NCBI RefSeq assembly: GCF_014633365.1
Contig: NC_068345.1
Location: forward strand, 13,896,058-13,960,057
Source: Diospyros lotus
Taxonomy: Eukaryota; Streptophyta; Magnoliopsida; Ericales; Ebenaceae
Length of the DNA stretch: 64,000 bases
Reading direction: 5' to 3'
In this document: piece after piece, positions 46,673 through 58,568 of the stretch
Position numbering within the stretch: the stretch's first letter is position 1
Layout of the letters: every line of letters begins with the position of its first letter
Position numbers and translations under genes: made by a program
The notes under the pieces: generated by a model
What the model was told of the DNA's origin: nothing
Database searches by the model: none
Seen by the model: only the letters and a program-made list of their open reading frames with translations

Positions 46673-49600
46673 TCACTTACCTTTACCAATGTTTAGAAGT
46701 GTAAGATAGCTTCTAAACTTGGCCAACGTGAGAACCTTAGTTCCCATATCTGAAGGATTATACTCAGACAATATTTTCTCAAGTTTAACAATATCTTGAG
46801 ACACAATGTCACGAATAAAATGAAGTCTGACATCTATGTGCTTAGTGCGTTCGTGAAACACAGGATTTTTACATAAATGAATAGCAGATTGACTATCTGA
46901 ATATAAAATCACGTCATCACTCAAAACACTTAGTTCTTTGAGTAAACCCTTAAACCACAATGCTTCTTTAATTGCTTCAGTGGTAGCAATATATTCAGAT
47001 TCGGTAGTAGAAAGAGCAACTATATGTTGAAGTTGTGACTTCCAACTAATGCAAGCATCACATAAAGTAAACACATAGGACGACATGGACTTTCTATTAT
47101 CCCTATCACCGGCATAGTCAGAATCTGTAAATCCTTTTAGTTTCACTCCTTCAGTTTTATGTTTATACACTAAGCCAATGACACATGAACCTTTCAGATA
47201 TCTTAACAACCATTTCAGAGCTTCCCAGTGTTTAGGACTAGGGTTAGACATAAACCTGCTAAGTGTACTAATTACGTGAGCTAAGTCAGGCCTAGTACAC
47301 ACCATTAGATACATTATAGATCCAATGACATTAGAGTACGGTATTTTACTCACGTATTCTCTTTCTTCTTCATTAGCAGGTGACTGTTCTTTAGACAATA
47401 TGAAATGGCTAGCCAAAGGTAAGGAAACAAGTTTGGAAACAAGTTTACAATCATGCATACCAATTTTTTTCAATATTTTCAAAACATAAGATGATTGGTG
47501 TAGAAATAAATATGAATTTGACCTATTCCTCTCAATTTCCATTCCTAGGATTTTTCTAGCATTTCCTAGGTCTTTCATGTCAAATTCCTTATCTAGAATT
47601 ATTTTTATTTCATTTATCATCTTCAAATTTGTGCCAATTAAAAGCATGTCATCAACATATAACAATAAAAAATCACAGTTATTATTATGTTGTTGAAAGT
47701 ATAGGCAATGATCAAATTCACTCCTCTTAAACCCAATGGAATACACATAAGAGTCAAAGCGTTTGTACCATTGCCTAGGGGACTGTTTCAAACCATATAA
47801 ATATTTCTTAAGGTAACACACATGATTAGGTTTATCTTTATCTTCAAAACCCCTAGGTTGACACATATAAATCTTTTCTTCAAGGTCCCCATGCAAAAAA
47901 GCAGTTTTTACGTCTAGTTGTTCAAGTTCCCAATTAAAATGTGCAACTAAGGGAAGCATTACTCTTATAGTGGTATACTAAACAATGGGAGAAAAGATTT
48001 CATTATAGTTTACCCCCTCCTTTTGTGTGAACACCTTACCTACCAACCTAGCTTTAAATCTTATTGGTTCGTTCCCACTGGTACCCTCTTTCACTTTATA
48101 AATCCATTTGCAACCCACTAAGGATTTGTCTTTTGGCTTAGGAACTAATTCCCATGTTTGATTTTTATAAAGTGAATTCATTTATTCTTTCATTGCTTTG
48201 ACCCATTCCTTAGAATTTTCACTTTTAATTGCCTCATCATATGTATTTGGCTCTTTGTCAACTAATTCTTGATAACTGGCATAAGCAAGACTATAGTCAG
48301 TTCTTAATCTTTGAGGAATCCTATGTGGTCTTCGCTCTCTATCTCTAGTCAATTGGTAATCGGTTAAAGGGTCTTGGTCAACAGGATGTTCTTCTTCCAC
48401 ATCCTCACTACTCTCTTCCTCAGTAATATGATGATCTTGAGTATCATTCTCCACCTCACTAGGGGTAATGGGAATGTGGGTACTCACTCTCTCCACCTCA
48501 ACCTCAGGCTCTTCACTATCTTGCTGTTTTTCACTCACCAAATCAGACTTATCCTTAAGACATGGCATATCTACTTCATTAAATGTGACATCCCAACTAA
48601 TAATGATTTTAACACCCTTTTGGTTTCTATCCAATAATCTATATCCCTTAACACCTTCAGGATAACCTAAGAAAACACACTTCCTAGCTCTAGGATCTAG
48701 CTTTCCCTTACTTTGATGAGAGAAAGCGACGCAACGAAAGGTCCTCAACATAGAATAGTCCGCACATTTACCATACCAACGCTCATAAGGAGTATTACCA
48801 TTCAAAACAACAGAAGGAGTCAAATTGGTCAAATAGCAAGCAGTCATAATAGCCTCACCCTAGAATGACTTAGGCACACCAGAACTCAACATCATACACC
48901 TAACTTTGTCAAGTAAGGTCCTATTCATCCTCTCAGCAACTCTATTTTGTTGTGGAGTATAAGGAATTGTTTTATGTCTAGTGATGCCACTCTCAATGCA
49001 CATATTGTCAAAATCAGCATTACAAAACTCAAGACCATTATCCGTTCTCAAAAATTTTATTTTATTGCCAGTTTGATTTTCAAATTGAATTTTTCAATTT
49101 TTAAATTTTTGAAAAGTATCAGATTTTTCCTTTAACAAATAAACCAATACTCGTCTAGAGAAGTCATCAATGATGGACCAAAAATACTTATTGCCCCCAA
49201 AAGTGGGATTGCTCCCAGGACCCCACAAGTCCGTATGAATATACTCTAACACTCTAGACGTCTTATGACTGCTAGATGAGAAAGAAAGCCTATAGTGTTT
49301 TCCAAGCACGCAGTGGTCACAAAATGGCAAATCTGACACACAATCCTTACCAAACACACCCTTATCGTTAAGAAATTTAAGTCCCTTAACACTTACGTGA
49401 GCTAACCTATTATGCCACTTTTGTGTGTGATCAGTGTCAACTGATGCAATAGTGGGAGTAGTGCCACTAATTACTTCAACATAGGTGATATATATGCCTT
49501 TTTTCCTAACTGCCTTAAAGGCTCTAAGAGCGCCTTTAAACATTTTAATCATGCCACCGCCAACCCCTCCTGTGAAACCTATCTTTTCTAATTCCCCTAT

Positions 49601-49960
49601 AGAAATTAGATTTCTACCCATCTGTGGAATGTACTTAACTCCATTTAGTGTATGCACAAATCCATTTTCAAATCTTACAGTTATGTCACCAACACCAACA
49701 ACTTTATAAGCAACATTATCACACGTAATGACATGCCCATGAACAGACTCATGCAAGTTTTCAAACCAATGTTTATGAGATGTGACATGAAAAGATGCAC
49801 CGGAGTCTAGGATCCACTCATGCATATGGGAGTTCATAGATAGATTAATTTCAGAGGGTTCTTGGTTCATCAACATATATACCTCCCCATTATCACATTG
49901 AGAAGATATAACATTAGCCTCACTCGTTTCTTTCTCTTTTTGTTTTTTTTTTCTCTGCAT
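46673..49960 (-). pseudogene. Copia pol: protease, integrase, reverse transcriptase, RNase H
   Basis: Domains in order on the minus strand: protease WILDSGASFHVTSH (about 49815); GAG-pre-integrase zinc site with H...H...C..C (about 49420-49300); integrase core with HTDLWGP, IDDFSR, RTDNGLEF and a downstream VAERMNRT Glu (49230-48930); RT with KWIYKVKEG (48100), [17 protein letters not shown] and intact YVDDM (47645-47659); RNase H with [18 protein letters not shown] and a [12 protein letters not shown] end (47130-46830). Stops interrupt near 49090, 48852, 48182 and 47970; the first three replace Trp or Glu codons by single changes. All catalytic boxes I can see remain intact, so inactivation looks recent. 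Confidence 0.9.
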
Positions 49961-50701
49961 AGCAGTCTTTGATAAAATGTCCTAGTTTTCCACAACCATA
50001 ACATTTTTTACCTTTTGCCTTCCCCTGTGATTTAGACCTACTTCTACCCTTTTTCTTCCCACTCTTATTTTGTCCTTCACCACCCCTATTTTGAGGCCTT
50101 CCCCTCACAAGATGTATCTCTCCACCTTTTCTCTCGTTTCTTTCAGCTTTCATTTCTCTTTCCTTACACTTAAGAGATTCAACTACAATATCTGGGGTAA
50201 GAGTTTCCCTCCCATACTTAATTGCATTCTTGACCTCTTTATATATGTCGGGAATTGCATTTAAAAGAATAATAGCTTTATATTCTTCGATAATTTTTTC
50301 TCCACAATTAGTGATATCTTGAATAAGTTTATTGAAAATATCAAGATTATCATCTATATCTTTCGAGGGATCAATTTTGAAGCTAAAGAAACTTTCAAGT
50401 AAGAAGAGTTTGTTAGGAGTGGATTGGGTTAAATAGAGTTTCTCTAGTTTTTTCCAAAGTTCTTGAGTAGTGTCATGTTTACCAACTTTGTGTAAAACTG
50501 AGTCAAATAAATGCAAGATGACAGAGTATATGCTAACTCATCATTTTCTTGTTTTTCTTCCTTAGTGAGAGCTTTGTCAAAAGTATTATCAATTGCTTTT
50601 GAAACCTTTTGTTGAACCAATATTCCTTTCATTTTCTGTTGCCAAATTGCAAAATCACCTTTTCCATTAAACACACCTAACTCAAAGTGATGTGCAGCCA
50701 T
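49920..50701 (-). pseudogene. Copia gag with zinc knuckle
   Basis: The start is taken at the ATG at 50701, giving MAAHHFELGVFNGKGDFAIWQ. A frameshift near 50480-50515 breaks the capsid region, which continues LWKKLEKLYLTQSTPNK. The nucleocapsid zinc knuckle CYGCGKLGHFIKDC (CX2CX4HX4C, about 49960-50005) follows a basic GKKKGRSRSKSQGKAKGK stretch. A second frameshift at an A-run near 49950 separates it from pol. Confidence 0.85.
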
Positions 50702-51443
50702 GATATGCACAAAGCACACAAGAATGCAACACAAAAAACAAGATAAAAAAAAAAACAGATTCAAGTAGACTGTTTTTGGGTCCTCTTAATGTCAATTGAA
50801 ACAAATTCTAAAGACACACAAGGGACTAATTGTTAGGGTGCAAGATTTGCAGCAACTTAAATTAATAGGAAATCAACAAAAAAAAAAAAAAAAAAACAGC
50901 AACCACACAGAGGATTAAAGCATAGTTAATGAGCAAGTGGTCACATAATAACCCTAGTTCTAGCAACACGTATTGGTTACCACCACAGGGTAACCCCCAA
51001 CCTAATAGCCACCCCCACCCGATGGCCTGCTAGTTGTTGGAAATTTAAATAGGGTTAAGAAAATTCTCACCGAGCGGACTGATAAATCAGTCCGTAAACC
51101 AAAAGGGAGTTTTGAAAGCACCGATCACACAAGGCTGATGTGCTCTTTGGTAGAGCACACTGTTTAGGAGTTGCAGTAGCTGAAGCTGCCACTTGCCGCC
51201 GCTGCAGTCACCACGCGCCGCTGCTACTAGTGACGTTGAGTGACATGCGCCGCACCCACAGGTGCGCCTCAACATCGAGAAACCCACGTAGGGTCTCACG
51301 CGCTGAGTTTTGAATGGAGCAGGGAGATCTAGCTGGATCTTCAAATCTGGGTTACATTTTTGCAAAACGTTCCAGATCTGAAATCGGCCAAGAAATTGCT
51401 GATTTCTTCCACCCACAAAGCCACCAAGGCTCTGATACCAATT
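50702..51443 (-). other. Leader of the Copia element with primer-binding site
   Basis: GCTCTGATACCA at 51429-51440 is, on the minus strand, TGGTATCAGAGC, the tRNA-Met primer-binding site just inside the 5' LTR. The rest of the 742-bp leader includes an A-run (about 50878-50897) and a GC-rich stretch (51180-51310). The open frame 51087-51464 crosses the primer-binding site into the LTR and is not considered coding. Confidence 0.8.
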
Positions 51444-52263
51444 TGTTGTGTTTGTGCCTCGCAAAACAACCAGAAAAATAGATCGTTAGGGCAAAGAATA
51501 CAGCAAAATAGTAAAAAAAATTGAACTAACAACAAGCTGAAAAATAAGAACAACAAACTCCCTTTAGGCACTCGACAATGGAGAAGAAGAAGGTGGACTT
51601 TCAAGGCTCAGCGTTGATCAGTTTGACACCCACAAATGGTACCCTAGAATTAGTTCCAAGCACAACCCAAGAACCGCATTCAATCAACACCCGGAACGGC
51701 CTTAAAAACAAAGCCCACAACCGAGAATCGCACACCCACACAAGGATGAAGAAACCCCACCAAGGAGAACCCTCTTCTCACTCTCGGCTCTCTCTCACTC
51801 TTCTCTCATATTCTCCTCTATTCGGCGCCTCCTATAACCCCGATTTCAAGATCTAGATAACTCCTAAGAACCAGGAAAGATCTCTCCAAGATGAGGATAA
51901 CCCTTAGGATATCTAAAACGATTGAGATAAGATAAGGGAAGCAGAAAACAAACCTGTGTAGGAATCAGCTGGGAGAACAGAACTGAAGAAGCTAGGTCAA
52001 ACAAGGACTTATATATGGGGGCTTTTAGATAAGGCAGTGGGCAGTGAAAGAAATGGGCTTGGTCTTTGTGTTGAGCAGCTGGGCCAAGCCCAGCTTTCTT
52101 CAAAACCAAAATAAATGTGCTTGGGCCATCTTCTTGATGGGCCACCTCTTTGTGCGATTGAACCTCTCAATATAACTATCGATCTTGGGCCGATGCCTAT
52201 GATAGATAACTTACCCGACCAAAACATCATCGCCTTGGACTTGTTGGGTATCACACCTCAATA
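51444..52263 (-). repeat. 5' LTR of the Copia element
   Basis: It has the same length as the other LTR. It begins TGTTGTG and ends CACACCTCAATA, the terminal CA having mutated. CCTAC follows directly. Confidence 0.9.
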
Positions 52264-52742
52264 CCTACTTATTCAATTATCAATATAATATAAATACACA
52301 CACACATATATACACATATACACAGCAACCCACTTCTCCCAAATTTAATCCCGCAATTTTAACTTTTCAACACACACAACAAATTTCATTTATTTGACCT
52401 TTCTCCCCTTAAAATGTTTGAATAAATATTGTAATAAATAAAATCATTTCAAATTTAATAATATTTTTCATTTTAATTAATTTAAATATATATTTTTTAA
52501 TATGTTGGAAATACTTCATTATTTATTTATTCAATTAAATGCCTAATAAAATTATTTAATTGTTTTCTATGTTTAATTTAGATATTTATTTATTTTAACT
52601 AATGAAATAATTCAATTAGTAACATTCTTGTAAAATTTTTACTTATCTATATAGTTTCATGAATAAATAAACAAATAATTAAATATAATTTTTTTTGAAA
52701 AAAATCTAAATTATTTCAAGTAAGGTTTTTCATCAAGAAGCT
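52264..52742. repeat. LTR G remainder and duplicated AT-rich block
   Basis: After the target duplication, 52264-52422 is the end of the interrupted LTR. From about 52423 the sequence matches 62208-62525 closely for over 300 bp ('atatgttggaaatacttc' and beyond). No coding content. The match is interrupted at 52743 by a solo LTR and continues at 54235. Confidence 0.6.
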
Positions 52743-54234
52743 TGATGTATCACATGATCGATTCTATGTTCGATCTGTGTTCAAACATGAGTATTTAGTT
52801 TTGATGATGAAAAACGTCTTTAGATTTTTCTCAAATCTATTATTGAAAACCATTTGTCATTAAGATAAACAAAAAGTTTTTATAAAAACTAGCCATCTTG
52901 ATGAAAGCACATTATACAAATAGTTATGAAAATTTATAGTCAAAAGATCGTATGAACCTTTAGTTAAACTTGATTCAAAATGAGGCAAGTTTTTCAAAAG
53001 CAGTAAGGTTATTTGTCGATTGGTCAAAGTGATATGTCGACCGTTTTTCAAATTTTGGCCAAATTATCGATCGATGCTTATGCATATATCGATCGACAGA
53101 ATCATTGTCCTTGAAATGACATCCATTTGTTAACAAATCATTAGTCATCTATCGACCAGCCTTTTGACTTGACTTACATCTATCCACTGATAATATGCTT
53201 GCTCTTAAGAATAGGCCTCATCTGTCGACAGACACCTCATCATTTGTCGATCGGCCTTATAATTTTTATGCATCTATCGACCGATTCTCTTTCATCTGTC
53301 GACAGACAGAATACCAAACCTTGTTGCTTCGATAGTGTGCAAGCCATTTGTTGATCGATGCTTATGCATTTGTCGACTAACAAATTACTTGCACAGGGAA
53401 TTGTCAATAGTTGCAAAGGAACTGTCGACCGATATTTGAATTTTTACTAATCTGTTGACCGATACCTTACATTTGTCAACCGTTTGTTTCGCAAAAACAC
53501 ATAATGACTAGTTTGTCCACTACTCTCAAGTGCTCTCTCCACTAGTAATGGCTTGATTCTTTCATGGGCCTTCAAGAGACTATAAATACAAGTCAAAGGG
53601 AGATTTCAAATACAACAAAAGTGATCAATCTATAAGCTCCCAAGTGCTCATCATTTATTGTGCTTTATTGATGCCCTAAATCTCTTTGTTTCAAGGCTTA
53701 TGTTTAATTGTGTAGAATTATATTTCTAGCCTTGTTCTTCTTCTTGATTACATTGTAACTAAGAGGGAATACTATTAGAGATTCATTTCTTGTATCACTA
53801 TTTGTGTTCCTAGCTCATATAGCGAGAAGACCTACCTGTACCTAAGTAGGATGTTGTATTTTTACCTAGCTTGGCTAGAGGGCTTGCTTGCCAAAGCAAG
53901 AGGATTATATTTTCCTAGCTTGGTGCTAGAGGGCCTATCCAGTGTGAGATCAGGGTTATAGTAATTTTCTTTAAAATCCTTAGTGAGGAGCTTAGGTACT
54001 GGACTAGGCTTGTTCAAGCCAAACCACTATACATCGCTTGTGTCACTCAATTGCTCTTACTTTGCATTTCATAATTTGTACTTTGCAATCTTTCGACCAT
54101 CCTTAACTTGCATCAAAGTTTTGTTCTTCTTAAGTAAGAAAATTTTTAGTTTTATATCAAAATTTTAAATAACCCAATTCACCCCCCTCTTGGATATTAT
54201 TGCCATAGTTAATCGATTCTATCAAAGCTCACTT
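52743..54234 (+). repeat. Solo SIRE-like LTR (copy D) with AAGCT target duplication
   Basis: It starts TGATGTATCAC and ends CGATTCTATCA, flanked by AAGCT at 52738-52742 and 54235-54239. The matching region at about 62520 lacks it and serves as an empty-site reference. A TATA box (TATAAATA, 53581-53588) lies between the upstream GTCGAC array (53015-53475) and the 'ctagagggcctat' blocks with a 'cccaattcaccccc' end. Short frames inside are not genes. Confidence 0.85.
53015..53475 (+). repeat. GTCGAC-centred array in LTR copy D
   Basis: About 15 variants of CTGTCGACAGA, TGTCGACCGAT and ATCGATCGAC are spread over 460 bp, ending about 105 bp upstream of the TATA box. Compared with copies A and C, the spacing is wider and TCGATCG forms are more frequent. 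Confidence 0.75.
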
Positions 54235-54525
54235 GTGCGCTTAAGTCGATTGGCTGGACCTGAGTACTATGTTTTTATTGGAAATAACACCTTTATGTTG
54301 GTGGTTAATATTTTTAAATTCAAAATCAATTTGAATTTCAACCCAAATCTAAATAAATATATTTAAAATTTGAAACGTTAAATTTCAAATAATTGACATG
54401 CACACTCTCATCCATTATTTCCCAATATATATTTATAAGAACCATTTTTCCTTCACCATTGGCACCTATAGTTGCTTAATGTTGATTTCATTTTCCAATA
54501 TTTATTTTTTTAATAGAAGATCGAG
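54235..54525. repeat. Continuation of the duplicated AT-rich block
   Basis: From about 54350 to 54510 it matches 62560-62715 ('cacactctcatccatta', 'ttgcttaatgttgattt'), completing the block interrupted by the solo LTR. No gene. Confidence 0.65.
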
Positions 54526-55085
54526 ATTTGGTAGGGAGAAAAAAAAGGTTTCCCAACATAGGGCATGCATTGGGAACTCCTAAGCGACCACTCTACTATT
54601 AATTGAGACAAAGATAAGAGAAAATAATAATGTACAGTAATTTTAGTGACCTTTGAGTATGATACAAGGCTTTATTTATAGCCTATAAGAGATAGGGATA
54701 ACACTACACAAATTCTAATTCGACTAGAAATAATCTACAATAATGGTAATACATTTTAAATTTGTAATATGTTTCAACATTATCTAAATTGACATTAGCG
54801 ACATCTTGAATCGATACTATCTTGACATCCTCCTCAAACTCAAGATCTCGATTTTGTTAACAACTGTATGGAAGCGTCCCAAAAAATGAGCTTTGGTGAA
54901 GATATAAATAGGTTAATTGGAAGAGCAAGATTCCTTAAGGCAAAGGATGTTGCTAACAAGATGATGTCGAATGAAGTAACAATAAATCTCGATATGTACA
55001 GTGTGCTCATAGAAGAGATCATTGTGAAAAATTTGAATAACATTATCATCACCATAAGAAGTAGGAATGTGTTAGGTTTGCATAA
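54526..55085. other. Unassigned sequence, possibly old Copia material
   Basis: It contains a tttatttatagcc element near 54672 (minus-strand TATA-like) and 'cctcctcaaactcaagat' near 54830, a phrase often seen near Copia leader regions. The 86-codon frame 54868-55128 (MEASQKMSFGEDINRLIGRARFLKAKD...) is basic and helical-looking, but I recognise no domain. Confidence 0.3.
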
Positions 55086-55700
55086 TTATGTCACCACACA
55101 TTTGAGGGGGGTGAATTGGGTATTATAGAAAATACTTGAAGATTTGAAATTTTTTGCTTGAAATGAGGATGCAGTGTTATGAACCATTGAATGTATAATG
55201 ATATTTGCAAAACTTGAAGAAATTAAAGGAAGAATAAAAAATGACACAAGAGACTTATACTGGTTCGTCTTAACCAGCCTTCTCCACTACCTTAGCTTCT
55301 CACTAAGGATTTTCAAAATCACTAAAATCTTCTACTTGAACTCAAGTAAACCCTCTAACAACTAGTTAGGAAAATACAAATCCTCTTACCAATAACCCGG
55401 CAGGCCCTCTACCTCACAAGCTAGGTAATATAAGAGTAATTTTACATTCAGTAGATAATTTTAGAGATAGCTCTCTTAGTTACAATGAGACTCAAAGATG
55501 AAGATTCAAAGACAAAGAAATATTACAAAGATTACACTTTACCTTTGAATATGAAAGATGAAAGTTTAAAAACACTAGTAAGATGGAAAGATTAGTTTGA
55601 GAACTTGCACTTGTTCATTTGTGCCTCTCCATTTGCTCCTTCATTCCTTATTTATAGCTTTCTACTCGGCTAAGGAATTCAATTGAATTTAATGATCATT
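55086..55700 (-). repeat. SIRE-like LTR fragment (copy F)
   Basis: The plus-strand sequence gaggggggtgaattgggt (about 55104-55121), then 'ttatactggttcgtctta' and 'cactaccttagcttctcactaagg', match the transcribed end of copies A and C. A minus-strand TATA-like site, cttatttatagc, lies near 55647. The U3 part with the GTCGAC array is missing. Confidence 0.65.
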
Positions 55701-56104
55701 GCCCTACATTAAATGCATAAAAACTAGTTTTTTTAAGGATGTTAGAATAGAAACTATCAATAGAGGCAAAAAGAAGTCAATTGTTTCTTTCAAAACATTT
55801 GAAAATTCAAACCTCACAACAAGGCGGAGGATTGAGGTAAGGTCGGGCCTTCCAGCAAGGCCTCCTTCTCACCCTTGGATGACTGACACGTGTTAACATT
55901 TGATCCCCTCCTAAATCACACCCTATAAATACCCAACTACAGGACATTGAAAGGGACTTTCAAATTTGGTAAAATTTTGACACATTGACTACGTTTTTAC
56001 GATTTTTGTGAACAATTATCTTCATTCGGCACTGACTTAGGCATCGGAGGGTCATTGCAAGCGAGGATCCGGTAAGCCTTCTAACCCATTTTTGAGTTTC
56101 AACA
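55701..56104 (+). repeat. Tat-type gypsy LTR fragment
   Basis: A TATA box (TATAAATA, 55924-55931) is followed about 100 bp later by CACTGACTTAGGCATCGGAG (56030-56049), the phrase typical of the transcribed part of Tat LTRs and related to 10611-10628. The upstream part includes a 'ctgacacgtgttaac' (CACGTG) site near 55884. No coding sequence. Confidence 0.55.
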
Positions 56105-56460
56105 AGGCAACATCCTTGAAGAGAGATCATTGCGGCAAGGTTATTGTGACGAGTATCCTTACAGCAAGATCCTTGAGGCAAAATCCTTATGATGAGATCC
56201 TTGAGGGAAAATCCTTAAGGCGAAATCCTTAAGGAAAATATACTTGAGGCAAGACCCTCGAGGCAAACATCTTTGCTGCGGAGATCCTTGTGGCGAGATA
56301 CTTGAGGCGAACACCCTTGAGGCAACATCCTTCAGGTGAGACCCTTGAGGCAAACATCCTTGCGACGAGATTCTCAAGGTGAACACCCTTGAGGCGAGAT
56401 CCTTAAGGCAAATATCCTTGAGGCAAGACCCTTGCTGCAAGATCCTTAAGGAAAACTTCC
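56105..56460. repeat. Short-period minisatellite
   Basis: About 20 imperfect units of roughly 15-18 bp with the core ATCCTTGAGGCRAGA follow directly on the Tat LTR segment. The array keeps a minus-strand frame open (56159-56440), which reads as repeats and is not considered a gene. Confidence 0.75.
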
Positions 56461-57170
56461 ATGCTACAACATTTCTTACGACAACCTTATTTCACTAGAC
56501 ACCAAGCTCCAATGCCTACAAAAGTGGATCCCACATCATAAAATTTAATTATTATATTTTTGGAAACAACAGAAACCAAGCCAAAGAAGACAAATTTGGC
56601 CAAAACGAGCCAATGAAAGACCAATCTAGTGAAAATCGAACAAGGAGAGAAGAGAACCACATTATTGAGTGACAAGCTCAAAAAAATCTCTGCTAGTCCC
56701 TAAACTAAATGGATAGCTTAGCTCAAGGAATGGGATCAAGTGGTGAAGAGGTTCCCAAAGAGATGAAACCACCAAGATACCCCTTAAAAACAACCAGTCT
56801 CATTTGGCCACATCTCCTTATTGACAAGCAACAAGGAGATGATACGTGTCTCCTCGCCCATCTCAACTTTGAAAGATAACCATCAACGGGTAACTCCCAA
56901 TTCATCTCATCTCCGAATAATATGAAGGTGTTATCTCTATCTGGGTAAAAAAAATTATTGAGCACGGGAGTAATTGAAGATAACTATAAATATCCTAGCT
57001 CACCTCATCTCCAAATTAAAAATCCCAAATTTAACATTATCTCGATCTAGTTTCATAAACTCTCTACCAACCTAAGATAACCAAACATGAGAGGTTGGGA
57101 GATGACTCCAAGTATATGACTCACCTCATCTCTAAGAGATTCAAGCCGATCACTATCTTGTCCAATAAAT
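56461..57170. other. Possible further LTR sequence, no gene
   Basis: It contains a tataaata-like site near 56983-56990 and repeated 'ctcacctcatctc' phrases (57000, 57120), suggesting LTR material. Short minus-strand frames (56487-56681, 56723-56965) have no recognisable domain. It ends where gene unit 3 begins. Confidence 0.35.
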
Positions 57171-58364
57171 TCCCCTCTACTCAAGATAATCAAGCTAAAA
57201 ATCTTAAAGATGATGACTCTGAGTATCTCAATCCACCTTACCTATATAAAGACATGGAACACTTGTAGGTAAACCAAATAAATTTGAGTATTCTATATGC
57301 TTTACTACTCATTTATTATATTGACTTGAGCATCAAAGGCTATACTAGGGGAGTCAACCCTGCATTTTCTTATAAGTGCTCAGATCGAGGTAGAGTTATG
57401 GTAATCGATCCCTTATTCCATCACCAATAACAAAGTTGAGTTCGAGTTCAATAATATTGATATTTATGTTGTGTTAATTCATACGATCACATTAACATAG
57501 GAGTGCTAGTTGATAAAGAACTGAGGAGATAGGTAATTAAGGACTACCTAAGGTGATCATCACTAGTTGGTGTGATGAATTGCATGTGAATTTAAATTAT
57601 TTTGATATGCATTAGTTATGTGGTTTGCGTAAAGATTCAATTTGTATTTAGACCATGGACATTTAAAACGAGAATATATCTAAGGTGTTAGGCTCTATAC
57701 TTACCTTGATTTCAAGTAGTCTAAAACTGTGTTTCCTTGAAATGTCTTGGGGCCAAATGAAGGGATCTAGTTATGGTTTAGCCTAGTTCGGGATGCTTAC
57801 CCCTAAAAAAGGTTGGAAGTTCGGTAGTCAATTCTAGATAAGACTCTTGTTTTATCTGTCGAGTCCTATGATGTAAAGAAAATGTTTTTCATGTTAATGA
57901 TGCATTCATGTTTCATATACTCTAAATTTGTGAACTTATGGTATGCCTTACTGAGCTAAATATATTCATGTCTATTTCTCTTTTATTATTTTATATTTTT
58001 CCTAAATAGAAAATGCAAGAATCTCAAAAGGACAAAGAGGTGGTTATTGACTAACTCGGTAGTCTAACTCACAAGCATTGGCGAGGTTTGAAAAATTGTG
58101 CAATAGAACGTATTCATTTGACAAACACTAGGTTGTGCTATAAATTTTGGAATTGTGAAACTCTAGCCAGAGGTTAGTAATAATTGTTAACTAAGTTTAA
58201 GTTTGTAAACAATGTATGTAGATCCTGAGGTCAATGTTATTTCTTATTTTTGTGCTTGCGTATAATATAATTGATGTAGTCAGTCAATAGGTTTGAATGT
58301 GTGATGTGCATGCTTAAGATGAAATCTCAAAATCATTTACAACTGGAGAATAGGAAAAAACTCA

Positions 58365-58568
58365 GACGTAGCGAAAGTCTTTTAATAACCTGTTGATTCA
58401 CTCACAAATGTCGGGTTATAGGACTCAATCAATAATTCGTTGATTCTAAAGAATACTAAAAAATTAAAGAGAATTATGGAGAAAATTTTAACAAAAATTT
58501 TATTGAATATTTCGAAAAATAACTACCAAAACATCCTATAAGCATAGTATTTATAGGCTACAACTCCC
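58365..58568. mobile_element. 204-bp insertion in gene unit 3
   Basis: Relative to copies 1 and 2, 204 bp are inserted between copies of AAACTCA (58358-58364 and 58569-58575). It contains tatttataggc near its right end (TATA-like on the minus strand). It looks like a short LTR or small unclassified element, but its ends are not TG...CA. Confidence 0.5.

Larger units (their letters stand above)
45769..52263 (-). mobile_element. Complete-structure Ty1/copia element (Tork-like), TSD CCTAC
   Basis: Two 820-bp LTRs (45769-46588 and 51444-52263) flank gag and pol on the minus strand, with CCTAC at 45764-45768 and 52264-52268. By eye the LTRs differ at about 39 positions (about 95% identical), mostly transitions. 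The right LTR's outermost CA has become TA. Primer-binding site and polypurine tract are present. Gag-pol is broken by two frameshifts and about four nonsense changes, so it is non-autonomous now. The Tork lineage is suggested by gag and RT wording; this is family knowledge, not a search result. Confidence 0.92.

Noticed and set aside
51087..51464. 125-codon minus-strand frame in the Copia leader
   Set aside because: It spans the primer-binding site and runs out of the 5' LTR, so it is leader sequence rather than a gene.
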